DNA of 31,511 bases from an uncultured Planctomycetaceae bacterium (GCA_903927685.1 CAIYOB010000042.1:1-31511), one strand, 5' to 3'; shown: positions 14,848-23,794, numbered from the stretch's first letter. Numbers and translations are program-made. The notes: generated by a model not told the origin, from the sequence alone.

Positions 14848-16323
14848 CTAGTCGAGCATCTCACCGGTGCCGGGTTCGGGCAGCCAGAAGCAGACCACGG
14901 TGGCCACGAGGTAGACGAACAGGGCCACCGCAGCGGCCGCGTAGGCCATCTTGGTTGGATCGGACGTGCCGGGCATGAACGGCATGGTGGCTAACTGGCT
15001 GGTGACAAACGCGAATGAAGTGCCGATCATGCGGCCGCCGATGTTGGCCGCAAAGCTCTCGCCGGTTCCGCGCAGGTGGATCGGATACACCCGCGGCAGA
15101 TAGTTGCCCCAGAAACTGAACTGTCCCACGGTCAATGCGCCGACGATGAAGATGCCGTAATTCAAAAGCTCCAGATCTTTCACGGCGATCAAAGCGAACA
15201 CAAGCGGCGTGATGATCAGGCCGGGGATCTGGAACAGCCGCAGCAGGGCCCGGCGGCTGACAATTAGCGCCGCCAGCACCGCGAGCGCCACGCGGCCCAA
15301 CAGCCCGCCGAACTCCTGCCACTTGGTCACATTGGCGGCAACCGCTTGCTCGACTTGCCGCTTCTCCGGCGGGGTCTTCTTGGCCGCCGTCATCTGCTGG
15401 ACTTGCGGCAGGCCGGGAACGATCTGGGGGATCTGCTGGATCGCACCAAAGGCGACGCCATAGCTGCAGGCGAACAGGATCGTGGTCACCACCGTCGTGC
15501 GCCGCAAGCGTGGAGCGAACAACTCGGCCAGACTCGGCCGCTTCAGTGTTCCCGCGTCTTTTTTGGCTTTCCACGCAGGCGATTCCGGCAGGAACGGCCG
15601 GATCACGATCAGCGGAATGGCCGGGATCAGGCCGGACATCAGCGTGTACCGCCACGCGGCGTGCGGGTCCGGAATGGCGCCGCCCAACAGGCCGGCGAGC
15701 CAGTCCGGGAGGATGATTGGCGGCAAACTGACGGCTGGCAGCGTCAGGCCAAACAACAGCGGCGCGGGTTTGCCCACGGCCCACGCGACGGCAATGCCGT
15801 TGGCCATGGCCACCATCAGCCCGCCGATGGACGAGAACGCTTGCGTCGTCCCCAGGACCACCTCCCGCTGCGTATGACTGGGGAACAGCTCCGCCAGCCA
15901 AGCCACGGCCGCGACAAACTCGACGCACACGCCAATGAACGTGGTACAACGGAAGAACAGCAGCATGTAGATGTTGGTCGAGTAGCCTGCGGCAAAGGCG
16001 GAAACGGCGTACAGCAGGATACTGCCGGTCAACACCCTCCGCCGGCCCCAACGATCGGTCAGATAGCCGCCCAACAAGCCGAAGATGCCGCCCGCAAAAG
16101 CCGGCACGAAGAACAGGAGCCCGCGCCAGAACGCAAATTGCTCGATGAACTCGGGACTGTTCGGCGCCGCGTGGATGAACTCGAGCAACGCCGGCCGCAG
16201 AATCAGCGGCAGCATCAGCAACTCATAGATGTCGAACGCGAACCCGATGATCGCAATCAGGCAGACGAGCCATTGGACCAGCGTGAAACGCGATGACGAA
16301 GGCTCAAGCTGAGTGTCAGGCAT
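14848..16323 (-). CDS. MFS transporter, sugar-porter-like
   Basis: A 491-residue, about 12-helix major facilitator. The N-terminal half carries the loop 2-3 signature 'GGYLTDRWGRRRVL' (G-x-x-x-D-R-x-G-R-R). A central hydrophilic loop ('PESPAWKAKKDAGTLKRPS') joins the halves, with the family-typical PESP motif. The loop around residues 320-350 is unusually long and Lys/Glu/Gln-rich. The substrate is unknown; sugar or organic-acid uptake is the usual role. The ATG at 16323 follows the nrnA stop by 47 nt on the same strand. The longer open frame upstream overlaps nrnA and is not transporter-like. It is the last gene of the nnrD-ribF-nrnA operon, whose cofactor functions give no clear hint about its substrate. 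Confidence 0.88.
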   Translation of the reverse strand: MPDTQLEPSSSRFTLVQWLVCLIAIIGFAFDIYELLMLPLILRPALLEFIHAAPNSPEFIEQFAFWRGLLFFVPAFAGGIFGLLGGYLTDRWGRRRVLTGSILLYAVSAFAAGYSTNIYMLLFFRCTTFIGVCVEFVAAVAWLAELFPSHTQREVVLGTTQAFSSIGGLMVAMANGIAVAWAVGKPAPLLFGLTLPAVSLPPIILPDWLAGLLGGAIPDPHAAWRYTLMSGLIPAIPLIVIRPFLPESPAWKAKKDAGTLKRPSLAELFAPRLRRTTVVTTILFACSYGVAFGAIQQIPQIVPGLPQVQQMTAAKKTPPEKRQVEQAVAANVTKWQEFGGLLGRVALAVLAALIVSRRALLRLFQIPGLIITPLVFALIAVKDLELLNYGIFIVGALTVGQFSFWGNYLPRVYPIHLRGTGESFAANIGGRMIGTSFAFVTSQLATMPFMPGTSDPTKMAYAAAAVALFVYLVATVVCFWLPEPGTGEMLD

Positions 16324-16370
16324 GGGCGGGATTCCCGGGACAAGAGTTCGATCAGGACCAGCGGACGCCT

Positions 16371-17354
16371 CTAACGCAGGGCCTCGCGGACGGCCGCGAG
16401 CACCTTGGCCTGGGCGCTGTCCGGCGGTTCGTGAAGAAAGGCACCGGCGGCCGCCTTGTGTCCGCCACCGCCGAATTGCTCGGCGATCCGGCTGCAGTCC
16501 ACTTGGCACCGGCTGCGGAGACTGACTTTGCATCCGCCTTCCGGCTGCTCGATGACAATCACCGCCATCCGGGCGCCTTCGATCGCCAGCGTCATGTTGA
16601 TGACGTCTTCGGTGTCGCTCGGCAGTGCCCCGGCCCGGGCGAAGTCATCCTTCAAGACCACGGTGTGAACCAGACGCCCGTCGAGTTCGGTCTGGACGCG
16701 CGACAGGATCAGCCCCCGCAAGCGGACTCGGCCGATCGTGTCCCGCTCGTACAACTGGACAAACAGTTCATCGGGACGGACGCCCGCGTCGATCAGTTCG
16801 GCAGCCGCGCGATAGGCCCCCGCCCGCGCGGAGGAAAAGCGAAACCAGCCGGTGTCGGTGGCAATCGCCGCGAACAGGGGCACCGCGATCTGAGGCGTCA
16901 GCGGCACGCCCAACTGCTTGGCGGCTTCGAGCACCAACCGTCCCGTGGCTTCGATCTTCGGGTCCTTGAACGACAATGCCTGCAGATCGTCTTCGCTCTG
17001 GTGATGATCGAGCACGATCTTCTGGGCGGCGGTCGTCCGGACGACTTCGGCCATTGGCCCGAGCTGCGCCCAAGCGCTGGTGTCCAAGACCACGAGCACG
17101 TCCACGGGTGGCAGTCCGTCGGGAGGGATATCGCGTCCCAGGACGCGAATCCGTTGTTGCGGATCGATAAATGCGAGATTGGGCGGGGTCGGTTGCCCGT
17201 TGAGGATCAGCACCTGTTTGCCGAGCGCGTCCAGAACCCCCGCCATTCCCAGTTCGCTGCCCAAGGCATCGCAGTCCGGGCGGATATGGCTGGTCAACAA
17301 GAAAGTCCGCTGCCGACGGACGATGTCCACGAAACTCGGCCAATCGATATTCAT
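16371..17354 (-). CDS. nrnA: DHH/DHHA1 phosphoesterase, NrnA-type oligoribonuclease/pAp phosphatase
   Basis: A 327-residue member of the DHH superfamily. All metal-binding motifs are present: H23-x-R-P-D27-C-D29, D91 in 'VVLDTSA', the DHH triad 116-118 in 'IVLDHHQS' and D167 in 'ATDTGWFRF'. The DHHA1 substrate-binding motif GGGGHKAAAG is at 295-304. NrnA-type enzymes degrade 2-5-nt RNAs and dephosphorylate 3'-phosphoadenosine-5'-phosphate, and some act on pGpG from c-di-GMP breakdown. The start ATG overlaps the ribF stop in ATGA, a sign of translational coupling. The possible pGpG link to the nearby c-di-GMP riboswitch is inference only. Confidence 0.9.
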   Translation of the reverse strand: MNIDWPSFVDIVRRQRTFLLTSHIRPDCDALGSELGMAGVLDALGKQVLILNGQPTPPNLAFIDPQQRIRVLGRDIPPDGLPPVDVLVVLDTSAWAQLGPMAEVVRTTAAQKIVLDHHQSEDDLQALSFKDPKIEATGRLVLEAAKQLGVPLTPQIAVPLFAAIATDTGWFRFSSARAGAYRAAAELIDAGVRPDELFVQLYERDTIGRVRLRGLILSRVQTELDGRLVHTVVLKDDFARAGALPSDTEDVINMTLAIEGARMAVIVIEQPEGGCKVSLRSRCQVDCSRIAEQFGGGGHKAAAGAFLHEPPDSAQAKVLAAVREALR

Positions 17355-18301
17355 GAGCGAGTGGTTCTCTCCCCCGGCGTCGAATTCGCGATCTCGCACG
17401 CCGCGCGAATGTCCGCCTGCAGTTGCTGTTTCAGTTCGTCGGTCGAGCCGAAAGGATGAATGTCGCGTAGGCGGGACAAAAAGTCAACCTCCAAAGGTTG
17501 GCCATACAGGAAGCCGCCAAATCCGACCAAATGCACCTCAAACTTGAATGCGTGTTCGCCGAACGTCGGATTGGGGCCGATATTCACCGCCGCCGGCCAT
17601 GCTCGACCATCGACGTAGGCTCGGCCCGCATAGACTCCCAGCCCCGGCATCAGCGTGTCCACGGCCTCCAGGTTCGCCGTGGGAAATCCCAGGCAGCCGC
17701 CCCGTCGCGCTCCGTGAACGACCATCCCACGAACTCGGTACGGCTGAGTCAGCATGTCACGTGCGGCATCAATCTCGCCCTGGCGAATCCGCTCGCGGAC
17801 GCGACTGCTGGAGATCAAGCCATCGCCGTCCGCCGTGGGCTCCACAATATCGAGACTCACGCCGGACTCGCCGCACAACTCTCGCAGCAGGCGGACGTCT
17901 CCGGCTCGCCCGTGCCCGAAACGGAAATTGGGCCCCTCCACCATCGCCTTGGCCTGCAGCGCACCCACGACCACGCGCGCGAAGAATTCTCGGGGAGACA
18001 ATTCAAGCAAAGCCAACTCCGTGGGATAGATGACCACCGCATCGACGCCAAGTTCGGCGAGCAACTCGGCCTTCCTCTCCGACCAAGTTAGCGGTGGCGG
18101 AGCAGTCTCCGGCCGCAAAAGGACAACTGGATGCGGATCGAACGTGAACACCGTCACCGGGCCACCCACTTCGGCCGCTTTCTGCCGCAACCGTTCGATG
18201 AGCCGCGCGTGCCCGAGATGGACGCCATCGAAATTTCCGATGGCGACGGCGCCGCACTGGAAGTTCGCGGGAAAATCGTCCAACGAACGGACGAGATTCA
18301 C
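17351..18301 (-). CDS. ribF: Bifunctional riboflavin kinase / FAD synthetase
   Basis: A 316-residue enzyme that converts riboflavin to FMN and then FAD. The N-terminal adenylyltransferase domain has 'GNFDGVHLGH' (22-31), 'FDPHP' and 'ISSSRVR' (163-169). The C-terminal flavokinase domain has 'GGCLGFPTANL' (201-211), 'AVNIGPNPTF' (238-247) and the acidic residue in 'FEVHL'. The GTG at 18301 places 'VNLVRSLDDF' where the family normally begins ('MKLIRG...') and gives standard length. A GTG at 18379 would add 26 residues of non-family sequence, but cannot be excluded. Its TGA overlaps the nrnA ATG. It follows nnrD by about 120 nt on the same strand. Confidence 0.92.
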   Translation of the reverse strand: MNLVRSLDDFPANFQCGAVAIGNFDGVHLGHARLIERLRQKAAEVGGPVTVFTFDPHPVVLLRPETAPPPLTWSERKAELLAELGVDAVVIYPTELALLELSPREFFARVVVGALQAKAMVEGPNFRFGHGRAGDVRLLRELCGESGVSLDIVEPTADGDGLISSSRVRERIRQGEIDAARDMLTQPYRVRGMVVHGARRGGCLGFPTANLEAVDTLMPGLGVYAGRAYVDGRAWPAAVNIGPNPTFGEHAFKFEVHLVGFGGFLYGQPLEVDFLSRLRDIHPFGSTDELKQQLQADIRAACEIANSTPGERTTRS

Positions 18302-18421
18302 CGTCTCGACGCGCCAGTGAGTGTTGGAGTCGCCAGCGAGCGTTTTGCACGCGGCTCCCTTGTCGATCGGTCGTTTCACGTTCTCGCCGGTCTCCCCTCG
18401 AATCTGAATGCTCCGCGAGCG

Positions 18422-19306
18422 TCACCCCTGATTCGCCTGGTCCGCCAGTCGCCGGAACGCCCGAGGCAGATACGCGACCAGATCCCGCGCGATGAGCGAG
18501 ACCTGCCCCAGATCATCCGCGGCCAGATCGCCTGCCAAGCCATGCACATAGACGCCCAGTTGGGCCGCTTCAAACGCCGGCAGTCCTTGGCAAACCAGGG
18601 CGGTGATGACGCCGGTCAGTACATCGCCGGACCCGCCGGTGGCCATCCCGGGATTGCCGCTGGTATTGTAGGTTACCCGCCGACCGTCCGTCACCAAGGT
18701 GCGATGGCCTTTGAGCACCAACACCCAGTCGTAGCGGGCAGCTATTCCGATCGCCTGATCACACAGTTCTTCCCGCGGCACTCGGGTCTCAGGATTGCCA
18801 ACCAAGCGGGCGAATTCGCCCGGATGCGGCGTCAGGATCCGCGGCGCGGTCGGCACGGATTCCGGCATGCCCAGGGCGGCCAAGGCATTCAAGCCGTCGG
18901 CATCAAGCACCAGCGACCGCGGCACGGCTTCGTACAGCCGAGCCACCAGCCCGGTCAATTGGGGCGAGCGGGATAAGCCGGGTCCACACGCGATGCCATC
19001 GGCGACACTCGCCAGACGCAGAAGATCCTCGACGGCCTCCGAGCGGAGGCACCCCGATTCGTCGCAAACCAGTGGAGTCGTCATGTAGGACGGTTCAAAC
19101 GCGGCCACCGTGTCGAGGCAGGCCTTCGGGACGGCCAGCGTGACCAGCCCAGCGCCGCCACGCAGGGCTGCCATTCCGGCCAAGGCAATCGCGCCGCTCA
19201 TGCCGCGCGAGCCCCCAATCAGCAAGGCGCGTCCGAAGTCGCCCTTGTGTGAGTCATTCCGGCGCGGCGGCAATGCGGGGAGGGGCAGGACGGGCAGCGT
19301 GCTCAC
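18422..19306 (-). CDS. nnrD: ADP/ATP-dependent NAD(P)H-hydrate dehydratase
   Basis: A 294-residue ribokinase-like enzyme that repairs damaged NAD(P)H hydrates. Visible motifs are 'KGDFGRALLIGGS' (21-33), 'LDADGLN' (134-140), 'ILTPHPGEF' (157-165) and the catalytic/nucleotide loop 'NPGMATGGSGDVLTG' (218-232) with the candidate base Asp228. It is the dehydratase domain alone; the NnrE epimerase domain that is often fused in front is missing. A GTG start at 19306 lies 2 nt after the TGA of the upstream repeat protein. The longer open frame reaching 19786 is the antisense-like alternative frame of that repeat gene and is rejected. Confidence 0.92.
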   Translation of the reverse strand: MSTLPVLPLPALPPRRNDSHKGDFGRALLIGGSRGMSGAIALAGMAALRGGAGLVTLAVPKACLDTVAAFEPSYMTTPLVCDESGCLRSEAVEDLLRLASVADGIACGPGLSRSPQLTGLVARLYEAVPRSLVLDADGLNALAALGMPESVPTAPRILTPHPGEFARLVGNPETRVPREELCDQAIGIAARYDWVLVLKGHRTLVTDGRRVTYNTSGNPGMATGGSGDVLTGVITALVCQGLPAFEAAQLGVYVHGLAGDLAADDLGQVSLIARDLVAYLPRAFRRLADQANQG

Positions 19307-19308
19307 GG

Positions 19309-19845
19309 TCAGGGAACCACCCACGGCGGATACGCCGTGATCACTCGTGGCGTCACGATTCGCGCCGGCGCGTAATACGTCGTCACTCGCCCGGGATAGC
19401 TGACCACCGGCGCCGCGGGAGCGTAGTACGTCGTCACGGGCGCGGCATAGCTGGCCACCGGCGCCGCGGGCGGGTAGTACGTCGTCACCGGCGCCGCATA
19501 GCTGGCCACCGGTGCCGCGGGCGGGTAGTACGTCGTCACGGGCGCGGCATAGCTGGCCACCGGCGCCGCGGGCGGGTAATACGTCGTCACGGGCGCCGCC
19601 GGGGCGGTAATCACGGCCACCGGCGGGGCGGCGGGAAGTACGACCGGCGCTGGAGCGGCCACCACCGGGCGGTAGACAAGCCGTTGACCGAACAGCCCCC
19701 GTACCTCGGGAACGTAGCCGACGACCGGCTGTGGCGGATAGTACGTCACGACCGGCACCTGGGCCACGGCCGCAGACGCCGTCCACACCATCAACGTCCA
19801 GGCCGCCGCAATGGCCAAGCCTGAACTCAAGAAGGTCCTTAACAT
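19309..19845 (-). CDS. Secreted Tyr/Pro/Ala/Val-rich tandem-repeat protein
   Basis: A 178-residue protein. The ATG at 19845 follows a G-rich ribosome site (GGGGGGAAG, 6 nt spacing). Residues 1-29 form a signal peptide ending near 'VAQVPV'. The mature part carries four copies of a 17-residue unit close to APVTTYYPPAAPVASYA (51 bp each), three of them nearly identical, then two shorter degenerate repeats. It is low-complexity with 'TTYYPP'/'TTYYAP' blocks and no catalytic motif. It is probably extracellular or wall-associated, perhaps structural. Its stop is 2 nt from the nnrD start, so the two may share a message, though their functions seem unrelated. No known function. Confidence 0.8.
   Translation of the reverse strand: MLRTFLSSGLAIAAAWTLMVWTASAAVAQVPVVTYYPPQPVVGYVPEVRGLFGQRLVYRPVVAAPAPVVLPAAPPVAVITAPAAPVTTYYPPAAPVASYAAPVTTYYPPAAPVASYAAPVTTYYPPAAPVASYAAPVTTYYAPAAPVVSYPGRVTTYYAPARIVTPRVITAYPPWVVP
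19370..19615 (-). repeat. 51-bp in-frame tandem repeat, about four copies
   Basis: The phrase around GTAGTACGTCGTCAC recurs every 51 bp on the plus strand (about 19424, 19472, 19523 and 19574, with small differences). It encodes the 17-residue surface repeat. The period fits neither CRISPR nor an unrelated non-coding element. Confidence 0.85.
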
Positions 19846-20072
19846 GCGTGCTTCCCCCCTTTTTTCTTGTGAAGAATCCACTGCTGATTATTGTAGTCTG
19901 CCAAGCCCCCTGGAGAAAAGGACCGACCGAGTTTTCCGCGTTTTCCGGGGCCGGTGGAATGTTGCGTCAAGGCGAAGAACTGGCGAGCGGTGGCTGGGCG
20001 ACCGCGGCGCGCCCTCTATAATCAGCCTTGCGTTCGGGACGCCACACGAACTCACCCAGGGAGAACGAAGTC

Positions 20073-22862
20073 ATGCACGCGAAATCCTTGATCATCTTGG
20101 CCGCCCTCGGGCTGCCCATCACAAGCTTGCCGCCCTGGTGCGTCACGGGGCTGGCTGCCGGCGCCGAGCCCGCGACCGCGGCTCCCGCGGCCGGCCAATC
20201 CGGAGACTCGCTTTCCGCATTCCCGCGGCTCGAGCGGGTGATCGTCACCTTCAAAACACACTTCGATATCGGTTACACCGATTTGGCTGCGAATGTCGTC
20301 CAGCGTTATCGGACCGAGATGATCGATCAGGCATTGGCCGTCGTGGACCGCTCCGCCGGACTGCCGGCCGACCGGCGTTTCGTCTGGATGACGCCCGGCT
20401 GGCCGATGGCCAAGATCCTGGACGACTGGGAGGGGCAGACCATCGAGCGCAAGGAGCGCGTCTGGCGGGCCTTTCGCGAAGGCCGTTTCGCCACGCATGC
20501 ATTGCCCTTCACGACACACACCGAACTGCTGGAAATGGAGGACTTGGTGCGCGGCTTGGGCTACTCGTCCAACCTGTCGCGTGCTGGGGGCCTGCCGCTG
20601 CCCCGGGACGCCAAGATGACGGACGTGCCCTGCCACAGCTGGATCATGCCGACACTGTTGCGGCGGGCCGGCGTCGAGTTCCTGCACTTGGGCTGCAACG
20701 CCGGCAGTCGGTCGCCCGATGTTCCCTCGTTGTTCTGGTGGGAAGGCCCGGACGGCTCCCGGCTGCTGACAATGTACATCGCCGTGGGGTACGGCACGGG
20801 GTTGATGCCGCCGGAAGGCTGGCCGTACAAGACTTGGCTGGCCCTGATCCACACCGGCGATAACGCGGGGCCGCCCAAACCGGAGCAGGTCGAACAGCTC
20901 TTGGCGGAAGCCGAGAAACGGCTGCCCGGCGTCCAGGTCAGCATCGGCCGTCTGTCCGACTTCGCCGACGCCATGCGTGCGGAGCGGAGTCAGATTCCCG
21001 TCGTCCGCGGCGACATGCCCGACTCGTGGATTCACGGTCCGCTGTGCGATCCGGACGGCGCGCGGATCGCCCGCAACCTGCGGCCGGCCATCGCGGCCTG
21101 CGAGTCGCTGGATACGCACCTGCGGGCTTGGGGCGTGAACTTGCCTGAATCCCGCCCGTCCATTGCGGCGGCGTACGAGAACAGCTTGCTGTACGGCGAA
21201 CACACGTGGGGCGGGGCGCTGTACTGGATCACGTCCTACGCCAAGCAGCGGAATTACGCCTATGGCGACGAATGGAAACAGGAATTGGCCGCCGGCAAAT
21301 TCGCTCGCCTGGCTGCTTCCTGGGATGAACACACCGGCTATATCAAGAAAGCTCAGAGCCTGGTCGAGCCCCTACGGCAAAGCCAACTGCAGACGCTGGC
21401 GGATTCGGTCTCGGTGACCGGCCCGCGGATCGTGGTCCACAATCCGCTGCCCTGGCCGCGAGCCGACGTGGTGGAAGTCGCTGTCGGCGAAACGCAGGTG
21501 AACACCCTGCGGCCCGCCGAAGGCGGCGAGGCGATCCCCGTCGAGCGACAGGGCACGACGATTCGGTTTACCGCCCGCGATGTGCCGGCGGGCGGTTATC
21601 GCACCTATGTCCCAGCCGAGTCAGCGGCCGCACCAGCCGCAATGGGCTGCGACGACCGCGAGGGCGTGCTGGAATCGCCCTATTACCGCGCCGCGATCGA
21701 CCGCCAGCGCGGCGTCATCCGCTCGCTGGTCGACAAGCGGACGGGGCGCGAACTGGCGGACGCAGCGGCGGCCCAGGGCCTGGGCCAGTACTTGTACGAA
21801 CGATTCGACGCCGACCAGGTCAAGGCGTACGTGGCCGCGTATGTCAAGATCTCGGCCGAATGGGCCGTGAACGAAATCGGCAAGCCCGCCCTGCCCCCTG
21901 CCGCCGAGGTCCCGTACCTCGCGGCATCGCCCGGGCCGTTCACGGTGAGCTTTGCAGCGAGTCCCGTCGCCGTCTCGGCCGTCTTGCAGGCCCCTGCCAG
22001 CGGCGGCGTTCCGCATCCCGTCACGGCACGGTACACGCTGTACCGCGATCTGCCGTGCGTCGACATCGAACTGACGCTGCATGACAAGCCCGCCGATCCG
22101 TGGCCGGAAGCCGGCTGGATTTGCCTGCCGCTGAATGTGCCTCAGCCGCAGTTTCGTGTGGGCCGGCAAGGCTCGATCATCGATCCGGCGCGAGACATCA
22201 TCCCGGGCGCCAACCGGCACATCCTGGCCGTCAACAGCGGCCTGACCGTCACCTCTGCCGCAGGGCACGGCGTGGGCGTGTGCCCGCTGGACAGCCCCTT
22301 GGTCAGCCTCGATTCACCCGGCTGCTGGAAGTACACGCCCGACTTTGTACCACGTCACAGTCGCGTGTATTTCAACCTGTTCAACAACCAGTGGACCACG
22401 AACTTTCGCTTGTGGAACGGCGGCACGTGGACTTCGCGCGTGCGGCTGTGGGCGGTCGAGGGCGAAAATACCGCCCAGTCGCTGATCGTCCCGGCCGCCG
22501 CCGCCCGTGCGCCGCTGGCCGCCGCCCTTGCCTCAGGCCCGAGCGGCCCGTTGCCGCCGATGCAACCTGGCTTGGAAGTGTCCGCGGCCGGGACGCTCGT
22601 TACCGCCTTTGGCCCCAACCCCGACGGCTCGGGCACGGTCCTCCGCCTGTGGGAATGCGCCGGACTGGGCGGCCCCTGCGAGATCCACCTGCCCGCGGGC
22701 TGTCAAGCCGCAACCGCCCAGCGCGTCGACCTCCGCGGCCAGTCGTTGGGCGCGCCCGTCGCGATCCGGGAGCGGCGCTGGAACGTGACCCTGGAGCCGT
22801 TCGCTCCCGCCACGTTTCTGCTGAATGGCTCGGGCGAAAGTGCTCCGGGGCAGGTAGAATAG
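20073..22862 (+). CDS. GH38-type alpha-mannosidase-like secreted protein
   Basis: A 929-residue protein with ATG 20073 and AGGGAG about 9 nt upstream. Residues 1-31 form a signal peptide (hydrophobic, AAGAEP junction). The N-terminal catalytic domain has 'FKTHFDIGYTD' with His63-x-Asp65, the Zn-binding pair of GH38. Asp184 in 'KMTDVPCHSW' is the likely nucleophile region (related proteins often read DVPGH), and 'ENSLLYGEHTWGG' supplies another metal-site His. The remainder is the all-beta C-terminal part typical of GH38 relatives. By family it would cleave alpha-mannosides or related sugars. It stands alone with a DUF4058 gene downstream. No close partner sugar-catabolic gene is adjacent; the DUF6067 cluster is about 7 kb away. 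Confidence 0.85.
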   Translation: MHAKSLIILAALGLPITSLPPWCVTGLAAGAEPATAAPAAGQSGDSLSAFPRLERVIVTFKTHFDIGYTDLAANVVQRYRTEMIDQALAVVDRSAGLPADRRFVWMTPGWPMAKILDDWEGQTIERKERVWRAFREGRFATHALPFTTHTELLEMEDLVRGLGYSSNLSRAGGLPLPRDAKMTDVPCHSWIMPTLLRRAGVEFLHLGCNAGSRSPDVPSLFWWEGPDGSRLLTMYIAVGYGTGLMPPEGWPYKTWLALIHTGDNAGPPKPEQVEQLLAEAEKRLPGVQVSIGRLSDFADAMRAERSQIPVVRGDMPDSWIHGPLCDPDGARIARNLRPAIAACESLDTHLRAWGVNLPESRPSIAAAYENSLLYGEHTWGGALYWITSYAKQRNYAYGDEWKQELAAGKFARLAASWDEHTGYIKKAQSLVEPLRQSQLQTLADSVSVTGPRIVVHNPLPWPRADVVEVAVGETQVNTLRPAEGGEAIPVERQGTTIRFTARDVPAGGYRTYVPAESAAAPAAMGCDDREGVLESPYYRAAIDRQRGVIRSLVDKRTGRELADAAAAQGLGQYLYERFDADQVKAYVAAYVKISAEWAVNEIGKPALPPAAEVPYLAASPGPFTVSFAASPVAVSAVLQAPASGGVPHPVTARYTLYRDLPCVDIELTLHDKPADPWPEAGWICLPLNVPQPQFRVGRQGSIIDPARDIIPGANRHILAVNSGLTVTSAAGHGVGVCPLDSPLVSLDSPGCWKYTPDFVPRHSRVYFNLFNNQWTTNFRLWNGGTWTSRVRLWAVEGENTAQSLIVPAAAARAPLAAALASGPSGPLPPMQPGLEVSAAGTLVTAFGPNPDGSGTVLRLWECAGLGGPCEIHLPAGCQAATAQRVDLRGQSLGAPVAIRERRWNVTLEPFAPATFLLNGSGESAPGQVE

Positions 22863-22904
22863 GGATGTCGACAGATTGGATCGTTCGTGTTCGGAGGGCT
22901 TGCG

Positions 22905-23741
22905 ATGCGTTCCCCGTTCCCCGGCATGGATCCGTACATCGAAGCGTGCGGTCTCTGGGAGGATTTTCATGAGGAGTTGACCGGCGAGATCAAGGCGGCG
23001 TTGGCTCGACTCATCCCCAGGCACTACGTTGTTCGTTTCGGCAAACGCTCTTATGTAGCGCTCGTCACGTCCGAAGAAATCGGTCTGCCGCAAGAGCGTG
23101 TGTCCCAGGCTGACGTCGCGATCGCGTTTTCGCCGAGCCGTCGCCCGACGCAGCAAACTTCGTCTGCCGCAGTCGCGGAACTTCCCGACGTCGGTGCAGA
23201 AACCGGCCCCCTGCCGATGCGAGCCCTGATCGAAATGGAATTCCGCGAGACGTTCGTCGAGATCTACGAACTGCGGCCGGAACGGCGTTTGGTGACCACC
23301 GTCGAGGTCCTGTCCCCCTCGAACAAACGCTATAAGTCACTAGGCTGGATCCGCTACTTGCGGAAGCGGCAAGCGCACTTGGAAGGCGGCGCGAACGTGG
23401 TGGAAATCGATCTCCTGCGGGGCGGCCGGCGGATGCCGATGGAAGATCCGTGGCCGGTTAGCCCGTACTACGTGCTGGTGTCCCGCAAGCCGACGGCGCC
23501 CCAGTGTGCGGTGTGGCCGGCTTACTGCCTGCGTCCATTGCCCGAAATCCCGGTTCCCTTGTCGCCGCCCGATGCGGACGTGTGTGTCGCATTGCAGCCG
23601 ATGATCGAAGCGATCTACGAGCGGTCGCGGTACGCACTGGATATCAACTACCGCCAACGCTGCCGGCCCAGGCTTGATCCCGCACACGTGCAGTGGCTGC
23701 AGGAGCACTTACCGCCCAGCGGCGAGAATCGCGTTGAGTAA
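22905..23741 (+). CDS. DUF4058 family protein
   Basis: A 278-residue protein. ATG 22905 has GGAGGG 6 nt upstream and gives the family-typical N-terminus MRSPFPGMDPYIE. Other conserved blocks are 'TVEVLSPSNKRY' near residue 140, 'YLRKRQAHLEGGANVVEIDLLRGGRR' near 155-180, and a C-terminal 'YERSRYALDINY'. The family is common in cyanobacteria and planctomycetes and has no proven function. The Glu-x(n)-Glu-x-Asp arrangement around 'EVLSPSNK' and 'VEIDLLR' recalls PD-(D/E)XK nuclease-fold proteins such as Uma2; this is inference. It starts 42 nt after the GH38-like gene, so they may be co-transcribed. A strong palindrome begins at its stop codon. Confidence 0.88.
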   Translation: MRSPFPGMDPYIEACGLWEDFHEELTGEIKAALARLIPRHYVVRFGKRSYVALVTSEEIGLPQERVSQADVAIAFSPSRRPTQQTSSAAVAELPDVGAETGPLPMRALIEMEFRETFVEIYELRPERRLVTTVEVLSPSNKRYKSLGWIRYLRKRQAHLEGGANVVEIDLLRGGRRMPMEDPWPVSPYYVLVSRKPTAPQCAVWPAYCLRPLPEIPVPLSPPDADVCVALQPMIEAIYERSRYALDINYRQRCRPRLDPAHVQWLQEHLPPSGENRVE

Positions 23742-23794
23742 CCCGACGCGTGAGCGAGGAAGCGACACGAGCGCTCCTCGCTCACGCTTCGGGT
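23741..23794. repeat. 20-bp palindrome at the end of the DUF4058 gene, possible terminator
   Basis: Left arm 23741-23760 and right arm 23775-23794 are reverse complements at 19 of 20 positions, with a 14-nt loop. The arms carry 'ACCCGA(A)GCGTGAGCGAGGA', the same core as the element at 13864. It starts at the DUF4058 stop codon and lies between convergent genes, so it could end transcription in both directions, but there is no T-tract. Confidence 0.85.

Noticed and set aside
19370..19615. 51-bp repeats as a CRISPR array
   Set aside because: There are no unique spacers; the repeats are contiguous and encode protein.
20052..21332. 426-residue minus-strand open frame in the GH38-like gene
   Set aside because: Antisense shadow; no recognisable motif.
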